Shown here piece after piece: positions 46,801 through 57,386 of a stretch of 64,000 nt of DNA. The notes beneath the pieces were generated by a model. That model did no database searches, was not told where the DNA came from, and was given only the letters and a program-made list of their open reading frames with translations. How positions within the stretch are numbered: the stretch's first letter is position 1; every line of letters starts with the position of its first letter. The DNA comes from Stromatinia cepivora (taxonomy: Eukaryota; Ascomycota; Leotiomycetes; Helotiales; Sclerotiniaceae): the NCBI GenBank assembly GCA_014898415.1, contig RCTD01000038.1, positions 1-64,000 on the forward strand, given 5' to 3'. A program made the position numbers and the translations under genes.

Positions 46801-48411
46801 AAACAAAACAAAACAAAACAAAACAAAACAAAACAAAACAAAACAAAACAAAACAAAACAAAACAAAACAAAACCCTCTTCTCTCCTCTCCTCAAAATGC
46901 TTCAACATTTGAACCAACCTCACCTCAGGGTACTTCCTCTCCTTCTTCTATATCATTGTTTCTTCTAACCTTTTAGTGATCATTGGATAATGAGCCATTA
47001 CTACTTCAATGAAAAACCTTTCACAATCATCTCATCATCCTCCTACTCATCGAGAGTCAAGCTTTACGCTTCTTTACTGGTGGGTGTTACTGTGCTTGAA
47101 ATCATTTTATGTGCTGATCCTCAATCATCATTCCAAAGCTAGATTTCACATCTAACCGCTACAATGGAAACTTTCCCCTAGTTCTTCACTGCAGTCATTA
47201 TCATCAATAAATGGCGGCGATTCATGAATTTCTCGCTCCAGTCATGATCTTAAGGTCGGTAAGACCTACTCTCATGTGGAGTTTCCTCAAGTCTTAACCA
47301 TCACAGATCGATTGACCCAGAAAAAGTGCGAATATAATATCGCTGTTGTAATTTCGAAATCGGTGGGACCTACTTTGTCAAATCAGAGATTGGTTGTAAA
47401 CCAAACCTCAGATCAAGGTGTTCCAGTATTTCTGATTTCAAGTCCGCACCGCATTCCACGAGCACAAGTTTGAATGGTGTGCGGACTCGGTCTCAACAAC
47501 TTACATTCTATCACTCTGTATATTGAATACTTTATTTACATAGCTATTATTCAAGAACAATTAACACTGACCTCTCCTTTGATATGCACAACATGCACAA
47601 TATGATGAAGTGATATCCTAGTAATGACCTCTCTTTACCTAAGTAATACTAGGCTCAAGCTCAGCAGCAAAATCCGAACTCGAACCTCAAAATATTGTCT
47701 TTCAAATGTGACAGAGAAATCAGAAAATTGCGCATGTAATAGTGATAGTATAGACTGGCATCACAAATTTGATGGTTGGGTTAGAGCCTGCGCCGAAGAA
47801 GAATCACGGGTAAATTTTGCACAAATCCCATGTTTGGAAGGAATATTGAAGCAAATTGCCTGGCTCTTTGAGACTTTCACATTAGGTACCCCAAGAAAGT
47901 ACTAGATATACTTTTTTTTTTGCTAGATGCTCCAAATTTAGAGAAGTCAGCTTCATATTTTCATACTGTGATCGATTCTCTATAGTCTTTTGATATCAAA
48001 TACACAGACTGCAATCTTATATTAAAATAATAGACTCTGATTGTCCTAATCCCTTAACATTAGTTGTCCATGCAGAAAAATATACAATTGGGCACATAGA
48101 TGAAACAGATAAGGTGATGACTTGCAGACTTCCAAAATGGCTAAAATATAATGTATAAACATTTGACCAGAAACTGATTCGGAGTATAAGTGTTATGTAG
48201 ATTTCTTATTGATGCCAGGCATGAAAGTAGGGCTTAGAACTAAGAGCTACCCACAACCTAAAGAAGGAACTACATGAAGCTATGAAGTAGAAATGCTTCT
48301 AGCGCTGACTTATCTCCTTTCAGACAAACCAGAGTGGTATTACGGATGAAACAAGCGCCTGACAGCAGAACCAATCCCTACACTGAATAAACCAACCTAG
48401 CCATGGCATAT
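43836..48411. other. Long intergenic region downstream of KAP95
   Basis: 4.6 kb without a supportable gene. It contains a poly-G tract near 44565, a purine-rich stretch at about 45.24-45.37 kb, the (AAAAC)n microsatellite, and AT-rich sequence toward 48.4 kb. Frames at 44147-44509, 45770-46186, 47276-47473 and 47624-47905 have no recognisable domains. A lineage-specific gene cannot be excluded. Confidence 0.5.
46749..46874. repeat. (AAAAC)n microsatellite, about 25 copies
   Basis: 126 bases of uninterrupted CAAAA pentamer. Because five is not a multiple of three it opens frames on both strands (46605-46976 and 46702-46923) that are artefacts. Likely polymorphic in length. Confidence 0.98.
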
Positions 48412-49578
48412 TTAGAGTATTACGACCGTTGATATCAAATCATGGCATGATTCTCCTCCCTGAACCCTGCATTCGTAGCAAACGTCAAATTCGCATTGAA
48501 TGCATCCCTTAACTCCACAGATTCGTTTGACGCACACTTGGGCGTGTTTATACCAGAGATCTGGAAAGCTTCCGTGGTATTTCTGCTTTTGTTTGTTCTC
48601 CTTTGTAAGTGTCCGCTTTAGTTGTCTAATTCTGGTAGCATTCGCCTTCAAACCTCCAACGGCGTCCCACGTAGATCTTGCTTGAGTGACAACATGATCT
48701 GACTGTACTCCGTTGCCATTGGGATACGTTCTATGCCGCTGAATACTATAAACGGAACCGATGCCGACCACCAATTTGCACAAAGAGTCATTGGAGTCCC
48801 TCAAAAATGCCTCGTTATCGTTGGAGAGAATATCAATAATCGTGAGCTTTTGGAGTCCCTTAACACTAAAAGTGGAGAGTTCCCTGGTTAGTTTTTGTCA
48901 TAATGTTGATTCTCAGGATACTGGTTCTCTTACTATTCCTAAAATTGCAAAATTAGAGAGCATTGAAATTTCGTAGTTTGATGCGTAAATCGTCCTCGAG
49001 TGACAACCAAGACCCTTAGCTGACCTGCAAGGTGAACGAAATATTGTTTGAATTTGTAGTTTTTACCCGAGGTCATATAGTCCTTCAATTTTTCTGCTAA
49101 TTTCTTTGTGTTGGTCTCATTAATAATTGTTAATTCCTCGTAGCGCAGCCCATAGCCATCAAGTTAACGCAGGTGATGCTTACCTGAAGCTCAAATGAAG
49201 ATGCGTGATATTGAGTTCAAAGAGGGGAAGTGCACAGGGCTGGCACGCAAATTGTGGTCGAGGTTTATTCTCAAAAGCCGTGCCCTTAAGAACATTTTCG
49301 GAAACTAACATGAGGAACTTATCAACAGAATCGTGGTCCAGTTTGGCTTTTCGGGCGTTTTTGATGTAGTATTTAAGTGTGTAATCGAGGGCTGTTTCTT
49401 CTGACTTTTCTTCCAAAGATTTGATGATGTTGGGGAAATCCGGGAAGCACATATCAAATCCTAAGACAATCTTCATGACCCTTATGATCACGACGGCGGG
49501 TAGCTTGCTAAGAAGTGGCGGCTTTTTACCAAGATCTACTGGAATATCACCTACTTCTCCCTTTCTTTGTTTTCCCAT
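48412..49578 (-). CDS. Hypothetical protein, exon structure unresolved
   Basis: Two clear coding blocks on the minus strand. The first (49184-49578) starts at ATG 49576-49578 with MGKQRKGEVGDIPVDL. It contains LLSKLPAVVIIRVMKIVLGF, an F-box-like or small-ligand-like helix pair, and ends at a good donor GTAAGC. The last exon (48412-48865) follows a convincing intron (48866-48933, with GTAAGA, CTAAC and TTTTAG). It reads VKGLQKLTIIDIL, then Cys-rich sequence near its end (VCVKRICGVKGCIQCEFDVCYEC). Between them the splice chain cannot be settled; a 5-nt exon or frame damage is possible. A branch point and acceptor (GCTAAC...TTGCAG, at about 49629-49650) indicate a further intron upstream, probably in the leader. 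Function unknown. Confidence 0.35.
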
Positions 49579-51003
49579 TGCGAGGTATTTTTTGTGGTAG
49601 GTCAATAATCGAAGTTCAAGAAGGTGCTGCAAGAAAACGAAGTTAGCACACCAAGTCCTTTAGTTAAAGAGAAAAAAGACAAACTGAAAATTCAACTGTT
49701 TGACAGAGTCTGATGGAGTCTAATGGATACTGATATTTGTTTCCCTTGAAGACAAGTTAGTGAAAATGGATAAGTAAAATTAGTAGGCTGAGCTAGCTTC
49801 AGGAACCGAGACCCCTGACTGAACATGACAAGATTTTATTCACTGAAATTCTTTCATGGAAACAATTCCAAGGTAACTCAATGCATTAAAACTTAGAATC
49901 TTGTAAATACACAAAGGATTGTGTCAAAGCTTCATGCTATTTCTTAATATTAATGAATGTACTCCACCAGCATTAGTTTACTAGCTGTTCTGTGCCGCTA
50001 ACAAAGCCCATCAAATCCAGAGTAATTTCACTTCAATCATTCAATCTGATAGCTTAGCAACACTCAGAAGATCTTCACATCCTTATCTATCCTAGCAGTT
50101 CAGTAAGCTGTGTTAATCCACACGCGTTCTATTGCCACATTCAAATAGCAGGACATGAATCAATCACCTTTGAAAGCTCCTAATAGGCTAATGCATTTTT
50201 CTCTACCAGGTCTAGCATCTGCGTAGCCTCGAAGAAATTGACCAACACGTAAATTAAGCACTCAAGACGAGAATAGTTATAGATCAGATAGAGGAGAATG
50301 ATATTTGTCGAAGAAAAGGTTGAGGCTCTAGAGATGGGAAAGGGTTAGAGTAGAATAGCTAGCCCGGTTAGATCTGGTGGAGCTCTGTGTACCTGCAGTT
50401 CTTTCAATATTCTGATGCTAATACAATAAATAAGATGCTCTAATCTGGATTTTTTTGGTATCTAATCTATCCCGGGCGAGGGTATTACTTGAACCAACTA
50501 AAGTATTAGACACCGAGGCCCAGCAGAAATATTTTGAGCCCTGTATGGAACTTCTAAATTTCTTTGTTTGACTGATAAAAGATAAAGATTAGGATCCTGA
50601 GTTGGAAAGCATCTAAATGAACTGGTAGCTAACACTAATCACTTCATTTAGTCCTGGTCATTCGCTTTGTAATTAGTTATGGGGTAAAAAATGGTGGATA
50701 CGAGCCTCGAAAATCTCATATCCTCCATCAGGTCAGACAGGTCTTCTATTAATCACTCAAATAACTCTCATGGCTCCTTTGTATCCCACCTGCGCAATGA
50801 AGTGGTAAGTCTTACTATCTCCCCACCTTGAAGTCACACATGCCTAATGCTTGATATATATTGGAATTTTGGCAACAGCCATTGCATTAGTTGCTCCCAC
50901 ACACTATAATCGCATTTAGCTCCGTTAATGATACCATGATCTTCGCCCAAGGTCTCCCCTCCGGGGCTTCTCTTTGCAACGCCATAAAAACCATGCCCCC
51001 ACA
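49579..51003. other. Intergenic region
   Basis: 1.4 kb with no supportable frame. Moderately AT-rich, no repeat noticed. It separates the hypothetical gene from the 3' end of the TGA-split gene; the latter is on the minus strand with its end at 51004. Confidence 0.5.
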
Positions 51004-53151
51004 TCAAATCATCTCAAAAGATCCTTTGTTCCATTCATAGACCCTCTTTAGTCGACTAGCAAACATAATCAACTTCCATCCCTCAATATCCGACTTATGG
51101 GGCCGATGGAACGTAATAGACTTCTTAGCCCCCACGTTCTCTGCTGGAGAGAAGGTGTATAACGATCCGAATTTTGGCATAACAGAGAATTTCAAATCAA
51201 CCATTGCAGCTTCGAACGCGGCCCAACTAACTGAACCTCGAGCTTCAGACTTGGCGAACAAGGTGGAGAAGACCTGTGCCGTATTTTTGTTGACTTTGAA
51301 CACCAGAGGCAATTCAGATGCTTCCACTTGTGTAGACTCAGTTGTATCTCAAGTTATGTCATAAAGAGAGGCATCTGCGGGACGAGACTTGTCCTTTTCT
51401 TTTCGTCGTTGTATGAGTATATCTGGTGCCGAGGCCTCATGAGTCGGGTCCTCGAAGGTCTTAGGAGGCTTCTTCCCGATCTGTGCAACTCTGTCCTTCT
51501 GCTGTTCGTAATGAGTTTGGATCTGCGAGACGCAGTCTGCTACAAGGTCTTGGTACAGAAATCCAGTACTCGTGCCCATTCTTTCTGTCGTAAGCTGATC
51601 CAGAGAATCAATAGCTCCTTCGGTCATTCCTGGCTCAAGGAGGTTTTCCATAGGTACTGCAAACTTCGAAAGATCGACCTCATGCTTTAGTGGCTCAAGC
51701 TCGCCTAGCAAGCTGTTGAGTCTTGACGCATATATCTGTCCCCTCCTAGGGTTCCTTGGTGGCAGAGTAACGGTAGCAGAAAGGGCTTGAACAAAACTGG
51801 CGATAACTGCCAGGTCATCGAATGCGTCCAAAACTCCGTCGTGCACCTCAGGTCGCTCGGTGGGGTGGAGACGATAGAGGTCGTCTAATTTCTTGATCCA
51901 AGTAACTGATTTGGCGGCATCAATCTCAGAGGAACAGAGGCGAAAGATATAAGAAAGTTGTGGGTTCTCCCTAGTTAGAAGCTCTGGATCTTGCTTGAGT
52001 AATACACGTGCGAATCCATTGTCGTATTTCCCCGAAACACGTCTGAAGTACTTTGAACCTGTCCCTAAGGCTACATAGCGTTTAAAGATTTTTTGGACTC
52101 GCGAGAATTCGAGATGAGCTACGTTTGATATCTCCTGAAGCAAAATAGCATTTGCAATTTTATCATTGGGCCTCTCTGCGAGAAGTTGGAGGAGGTGATG
52201 TATGTAATCCCAGTTTGCGACTCCATTAGCAGCATTGTGTATCAATTCGAAAATTGATATATTGATATACTTATCGCCTAGTACGGGGAAGATCCGTCCC
52301 TTCTCATCGGGTACAAGTTCCGGTCGACTGAAGAACCAAGCATTGACCATGTGTTGTAGAACAACTGATTCAGAGCAACACAAAACCAAATAATCATTCA
52401 TAGCGGTTTTCTGATCGAGGGAGCTGTTGATTATGTCGTCCAACGAAAGATTCTCCTGGTTGTGAACAACAGAAAGGTTTGAAAGAGCAGAAACAACTGC
52501 CTCTTCTGGCTTTCGTGGTCGGGGCTTCGTAGATTTGGTAGTAGATCCAATGTCTAGAATGTCCGCGACTAATATGTTCAGCTGTGATAGGATATACAGC
52601 TGTCTGGTGAGAACGAATTCTCCAACTTCTTGTGGAACAATAGCTCTGGTTTGAAAAGCAAACGCGAGCTTGGTTGTAATGTCGCGATGTTGAGCAGCGG
52701 TTGTTGATCTGATTGATTCGCCATAAGTATCCTCGTCGTAAAAACGGGTGTAACAATATTTGAAATCATGTACATGACGAAGATTGTTGTTGCGCATACT
52801 CTCCAAGATAAATATGCAATCTCCGGGTCCATCGTGAACACCCTCTCTGTATTGGTGTAGAAGTGATGTTGTCGCACGGTATTTTAAATGATCAAGTAGA
52901 AAGTCAGGCCCTGTCGCCATGTCATAGAGATTCAACTCGGGAAACACCTTCCAAGGGTTGCCCTGCGACCGATCTTTTGAGTGCTTTAAATATATATTTT
53001 CTAGGACGCCAGCCTTGAAAGCCTCCGCTCGTTGATTTTGGTCAAAACCTCGCCAGATCTGTTCAATTTTGGAACCATGTAATTTATATTTTCTTGCAAG
53101 GTCTGCATGCAGTGTCTTGATCTGTTGAACATTCTCTGGATCAGTCTCCAT
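51004..53151 (-). CDS. Conserved fungal protein (ipa-like), split by an in-frame TGA
   Basis: Start ATG 53149-53151 (METDPENVQQIKTLHADLA). The frame also extends upstream through an in-frame ATG at 53295, but the conserved sequence starts here. There are 600 codons to a TGA at 51349-51351, then the same frame continues 114 further codons to a TGA at 51004-51006. The first part shows the conserved start (LARKYKLHGSKIEQIWRGF) and end (DASLYDIT). The continuation begins with a variable linker, then LVFKVNKNTAQVFSTLF and ITFHRPH, which I recognise as the normal C-terminal domain of a family annotated in fungi as ipa protein. The TGA therefore cuts off a conserved domain. Either the gene is a fresh pseudogene, the stop is read through, or the base is an error. 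No signal peptide or catalytic motif is apparent. Biochemical function unknown. Confidence 0.8.
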
Positions 53152-53484
53152 GGTTGTAGATGCGAGGAAATTCGGTATCAGGTGGTTGGGTGTTGGATGT
53201 TGGATGTAAAGTCTAACAAAGGTTATTTCGTTCGTTCTGTGGTGTGGGGAAACTTCACAGCATGGATTACCGATGCTGCAAAACACGCGAAACATTCAAT
53301 TAGTTGGCAGTGAATCGGTTGCAGCAACCAAGTTCATTTAAGATAACCTACAATATGATGAGACTTGATGAGGTATATTTAGGATTGAGCTTCCTTTCTG
53401 TAATTCAAGAGGTAAGATCTTGCCTGGAGCTGTACAGTAAGTAACTTCTCGAGCTGCTGAACCCCGACAATGGACTTTGTGCTT
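53152..53484. other. Short intergenic region
   Basis: Leader and promoter of the TGA-split gene on the minus strand. No gene seen. Confidence 0.5.
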
Positions 53485-54190
53485 TCAAGGACGAGTAATT
53501 TCGAACAATAAGGAAGGTGTAGGAGTCATCGGAGCATAGATAGCTCCTGGCATCATGGGCATAATATCGCCTGACTGCAGCTCATATACCGTAGTCTTCA
53601 CGTCTAATGGTGTGCACCATACTGCTCCTGACCGGCCAAGGTCTAGCCGAATCTCCTTCTGTCTTTCTTTGTCTAGATGTCTAGTTTCTGTAATTGACCA
53701 TAATTTGAAATCGCCCGGGTTGCCTTGAATTAAGACAACAATTATGTAGCCCATATTATCCATATGCCATCCCGATATCGAGCCTGGCGAAGCGTGAGTA
53801 AAGAGGATTAAGGTATAATTTTCCCTTTCGATCCATTAATGCATGGCAAAGATATGCCTTTTCCTCAATCAACAAGCCCTTTTTGATCTTCATAGCATGC
53901 TCGGCTGGTCGAAAGCAGCACGGATCTCATTATTCAACAAAACTATTACCCCATGAAGAACAGCAACAGCATTGGCTTCATCGAAAAGGATTTCCAAAAT
54001 GACATTAAAAGTGTGTAATGCTTATTATGTATGAACGGCTGCGAAAGGCCCTCTTTCAGTTGAGGCAGACATAAGGAGATAGCATGATCCAGAATATTAC
54101 CTCTGAAAGCGATAGCATGGGGGAACTTCCAGTTCGGGAGCTTTCTGGTCCTCACCAGAGTTAGTCGTCACACAGCGTATCTAGCTGAGA
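53485..54190 (-). pseudogene. Decayed JmjC/cupin-like gene
   Basis: The minus frame ending at 53485 contains SPGSISGWHMDNMGYIIVV, with an HxD pair like the metal-binding motif of JmjC/cupin folds. A jelly-roll-like segment follows, ending LQSGDIMPMMPGAIYAPMTP. Upstream, plausible coding segments (ANAVAVLHGVIVLLNNEIRAAFDQPSML; LIEEKAYLCHALMDRKG; NWKFPHAIAFRG) lie in different frames separated by stops. This fits a gene broken by two or more frameshifts. If functional it would be an Fe(II)/2-oxoglutarate-type oxygenase, but I see only one half of the metal site clearly. Alternatively unrecognised introns explain the shifts. Confidence 0.4.
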
Positions 54191-54237
54191 CAGTCTTCTC
54201 GATACGCCAATGGTACACATCTGTAAGCAAGAGCTCC

Positions 54238-54420
54238 TAGGAGGCCGGTGTCAAGCCCGATGGCACCACGATCACCTTCATAAACATCTACCGCAAAGAA
54301 GGGATCAAGGGAATCAACAAAGGTGTTAATGCCGTGGCCATTAAACTTGATGTGATAGGTAAAGTCTCACACGTGAATGTTTTGGAAATAGGCTCACGTG
54401 ATAACACATTGTATCCCTAG
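54238..54420 (+). pseudogene. Fragment of a mitochondrial carrier (citrate/tricarboxylate type)
   Basis: The plus strand reads KPDGTTITFINIYRKEGIKG followed by a NKGVNAVAIK segment, then runs into unrelated sequence and a stop. The pattern matches the middle repeat of fungal tricarboxylate carriers (Ctp1 group), where a RKEG-GL/I-GxNxGVNAVAxRQ segment precedes a conserved NWG motif. No other part of the carrier is found nearby. A relic, probably a translocated piece. Confidence 0.4.
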
Positions 54421-55207
54421 ATACTAACTGTCTTCATGGTCCAAGATAGAACAGTATAGTGTATCTCTTTCCGCAGGCTCTATCAGAGTAGGCTGGTTTA
54501 TGCGAGATATATCAAAGATCCCGAGGGAGCAAGGACTGAGTAAGGAAAATTACCTTTAAGTAATCATACCACCGACATTGATCTCCACCAATAATTTTGA
54601 GAAAATGGAACGACATTTCATCCTTTCGAGGACCGCCATATGCCTATTCTTTCTTTTCTCCCAACATAAGAAACCGCCTACATATTAAACCTAGATGATA
54701 GTATGCCTAGTACTAACCATGGACTAAAGTGGCGGGGATGAGGAAGTCCTAATAACTCTATGAGATGATTCAAGGTGACAAATTTGTCTTTTACCTCAAC
54801 TATTCACCCATCCACCAGCTCTTCGCCATACCGTATGAAAGTTGACATGGTCATCGTTGTTTAGTTGTTGCTATATATTGATCATGACTTGACACTTTTT
54901 TGACGCCGCTTGACGAGGCTGTAGATTTTCCCCACAGAAAATCCTCGCTTAAAAATGGAAATTCTTGGCACACACAATGAGCGATGAGGTCCTTCAAACA
55001 CACGACGACGAGTTGATTACATAGGAAAGTCAAATCTTCACAACTGTACGTATAATATCAAAATATCTACAAGCGCTGCGGAACTTCCTGCTGGACAGAT
55101 ATCTGGAATTGTTAACTGACGATTTTCGCACCCTATAGAACAATTTCCAATCCTTCCTCATTTAATACCTCCCCTCACTTCTCGACGAAGGTCAAACTAC
55201 AGCAATC
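54421..55207. other. Intergenic region before EGD1
   Basis: No gene seen. The last 150 bases are the pyrimidine-rich promoter and leader of the NAC beta gene. Confidence 0.5.
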
Positions 55208-56037
55208 ATGGATATGGAAAAGTTGAAGAGAATGCAGGCCAGAGGTGGTGTCAGAACTGGTGAGTCAAATTCCAGTGAACACCGTAGATTATGCCAATGG
55301 CAGAAGAGTTGAAGAGTTGAAGAGTTGAAGAGCTTGAGGTGGGATGTTTTGGAAGGTGGAGGGGCTGGATTGCTGGCTGCGCCATACCATTTTTTTTGCG
55401 ACATCTGAACGATTAAAAGCTAACATGTGGCCCAAGGGTATGTGACAGAATCCTTCATCTTCATCTGCAGTTCATCATCTGCGAATACGATTTCGAAGGT
55501 TATGATTTGAGGGAAGCGCATAGCGGGGTAGCATCGGTATGCTAACGATACAACAGTGGAAAGGGTACACCAAGAAGAAAGGTCAAGAATGTTCACAAGA
55601 GCACCGGAATGGACGACAAGAAGTTACAGACCTCCCTCAAGAAGCTTAATGTCCAACCCATCCAAGCTATTGAAGAAGTAAACATGTTCAAGTCCGACGG
55701 AAACGTTATCCACTTCGCAGCACCAAAGGGTACTTTGACCTCACACTACGAGCTACTGGACGTTACACTAACCTTCTAATCAATAGTCCACGCTGCTGTT
55801 CCATCCAACACCTTCGCCATCTACGGTAACGGTGAAGACAAAGAGCTCACCGAGCTCGTCCCAGGTATCCTTAACCAACTCGGCCCAGATTCCCTTGCCT
55901 CCCTCCGCAAGCTTGCCGAGAGCTACCAATCGATGCAAAAGGCAGAAGGTGGTGAGGACAAGAAGGATGATGATGAGGATGATGATGATATCCCAGATTT
56001 GGTCGAAGGAGAAAACTTTGAGGATAAGGTCGAATAA
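55208..56037 (+). CDS. EGD1: Nascent polypeptide-associated complex subunit beta
   Basis: Start [18 protein letters not shown] at 55208. Large exons are 55557-55729 and 55787-56037, separated by a 57-nt intron. The join of exon 1 to 55557 is unusual. The favoured model is exon 1 55208-55259, a single-base exon at 55437, and introns 55260-55436 and 55438-55556, giving 158 residues and the conserved GGKGTPRRK. The alternative is exon 1 ending at 55263 with a weak donor GTCAAA and one 293-nt intron, giving 159 residues and [10 protein letters not shown]. The NAC domain ([51 protein letters not shown]) is intact. The acidic tail is Glu/Asp-rich. The protein pairs with NAC alpha (Egd2) and binds ribosomes near the exit tunnel through its basic RRK N-terminus, shielding new chains. 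Confidence 0.95.
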
Positions 56038-56642
56038 ATATTCCGTACCCAAGGCAAAGTCAATTAGGAATGATATTAGAGAACCGGTGACGGCATTGAT
56101 ACGAGAACGATCATATTCTTCTTTCTGGCTATGTTACGGCATTTGCTGCTCGAATATAAAATTTCAGGTGGTCAGAAGGTTGCTTATCTGTACAAAATCA
56201 TACTACACATTAAGTCCTTCTATATGACAATATCATTCGTATTGATCAAAAGCGTTCAGATTCCGATGTGTTCAATCGGGAGATGGAAGAATCTCAATTC
56301 TTCTTCCGGCCAATCGTTCGACGGTTTAGATAAGTTTGTGATTCTGAACAGGTGATACTTCACAATTTGGTAGCCTCCAGTATTTCCAAAAATTATTTGC
56401 GTTATCTCTACCATACCGTGTTTTCACAAATAAAGTAGCATTTCTTTCTGCATTTCATGCTAATAGAATAATGCAAAGGCACGTGTGGTTGGTTACATTG
56501 TATGCGCTGAGCCATTCTTCACAATATTATTTGGATATATCATTTCATCGATTGATGGAATCATATTTTCATTTTCAGACAACCATTATGCGCCAGCGTT
56601 GGCTCAATGATACCCACCTCATCCTAACTGATCCTCTAGTGC
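56038..56642. other. Intergenic region, EGD1 3' side
   Basis: Non-coding AT-rich sequence between convergent genes (EGD1 + and the hypothetical -). No frame supported. Confidence 0.5.
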
Positions 56643-57386
56643 CTAGTCCACATTGTCAACATCTTCACTCTTTTCACTGCCCCCGCTTTCCTTGTTTCTT
56701 TTCGCATCCGCGTGATTGCGAGTTACCTTTCCGACATTCTCGGATCCATCCGACGCCTCTACCTTTCTCGTAAGTTCCGTGATTTTCCACTCTGTTGGAC
56801 TAGGACCATCGCTTTCATGAATTGCCCTCATACCTTGGACATCTTGCATGTCTCCTGAGCCCTTCTTCTCCACATGTGCCTCTTCCGTGCTTGTCGCTTT
56901 TGCATTTTCCTTCCCTTCCGCCCTCTCTCCACCCTTTCTCACTCTCCCCCTATCTCTCAATTCTCCCACCCTCTCGCGCCAAGTCGTATCTCTCCCCTTT
57001 CTTATCTTTCCCATGTCTCCTTTCTCTCCCAATTCTCCACCTTCCACTCTCACTCCTTCCGCTCGGTGATCCCCCTTCATCCCAAAAAATATAATACTCT
57101 CAACTCCCCCTCCTTCATACAACCCCGGCTCAACTTTATACCCTTTCATCAATCCCATCACAGGTCCATATACCTTTATCATCTCCATCATCTTGCTCAT
57201 CTTATTTATATCGTCCTGTGACTTCTTGACCTGAGTATCCATGGAACGTAGTTGGTAGGTGTTGTTTAGACCATTTAGACCGAGGAGGAGAGAGAAGGAG
57301 GTTAGCAGCACGTGGATCTTAGGGGAATGGCGGATGAGGGAGTTACGGATGAGAGTGTGAGATAGGTGGTGGGGAAGGGGTGGCAT
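56643..57386 (-). CDS. Hypothetical protein with one N-terminal membrane segment
   Basis: Intronless frame of 247 residues with ATG at 57384-57386. The first 20 residues are basic/His-rich (MPPLPHHLSHTLIRNSLIRH). A hydrophobic stretch follows at about 25-40 (VLLTSFSLLLGLNGL), then a short amphipathic region (QVKKSQDDINKMSKMMEMIKVYGPVMGLMKGY), and a long Lys/Glu/Gly-rich disordered tail. The N-terminus could be a mitochondrial or membrane-anchoring sequence. No family recognised. The opposite strand is also open in parts, which weakens the call. Confidence 0.5.
   Translation of the reverse strand: MPPLPHHLSHTLIRNSLIRHSPKIHVLLTSFSLLLGLNGLNNTYQLRSMDTQVKKSQDDINKMSKMMEMIKVYGPVMGLMKGYKVEPGLYEGGGVESIIFFGMKGDHRAEGVRVEGGELGEKGDMGKIRKGRDTTWRERVGELRDRGRVRKGGERAEGKENAKATSTEEAHVEKKGSGDMQDVQGMRAIHESDGPSPTEWKITELTRKVEASDGSENVGKVTRNHADAKRNKESGGSEKSEDVDNVD

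Noticed and set aside
46605..46976. Frames of 123 (plus) and 73 (minus) codons
   Set aside because: Created by the AAAAC pentamer array, which is stop-free in all frames.
53152..53295. Upstream ATG of the TGA-split gene
   Set aside because: The extra 48 residues lack conserved character and run over a TTTTGCAG acceptor-like site. The METDPENV start fits the family better.
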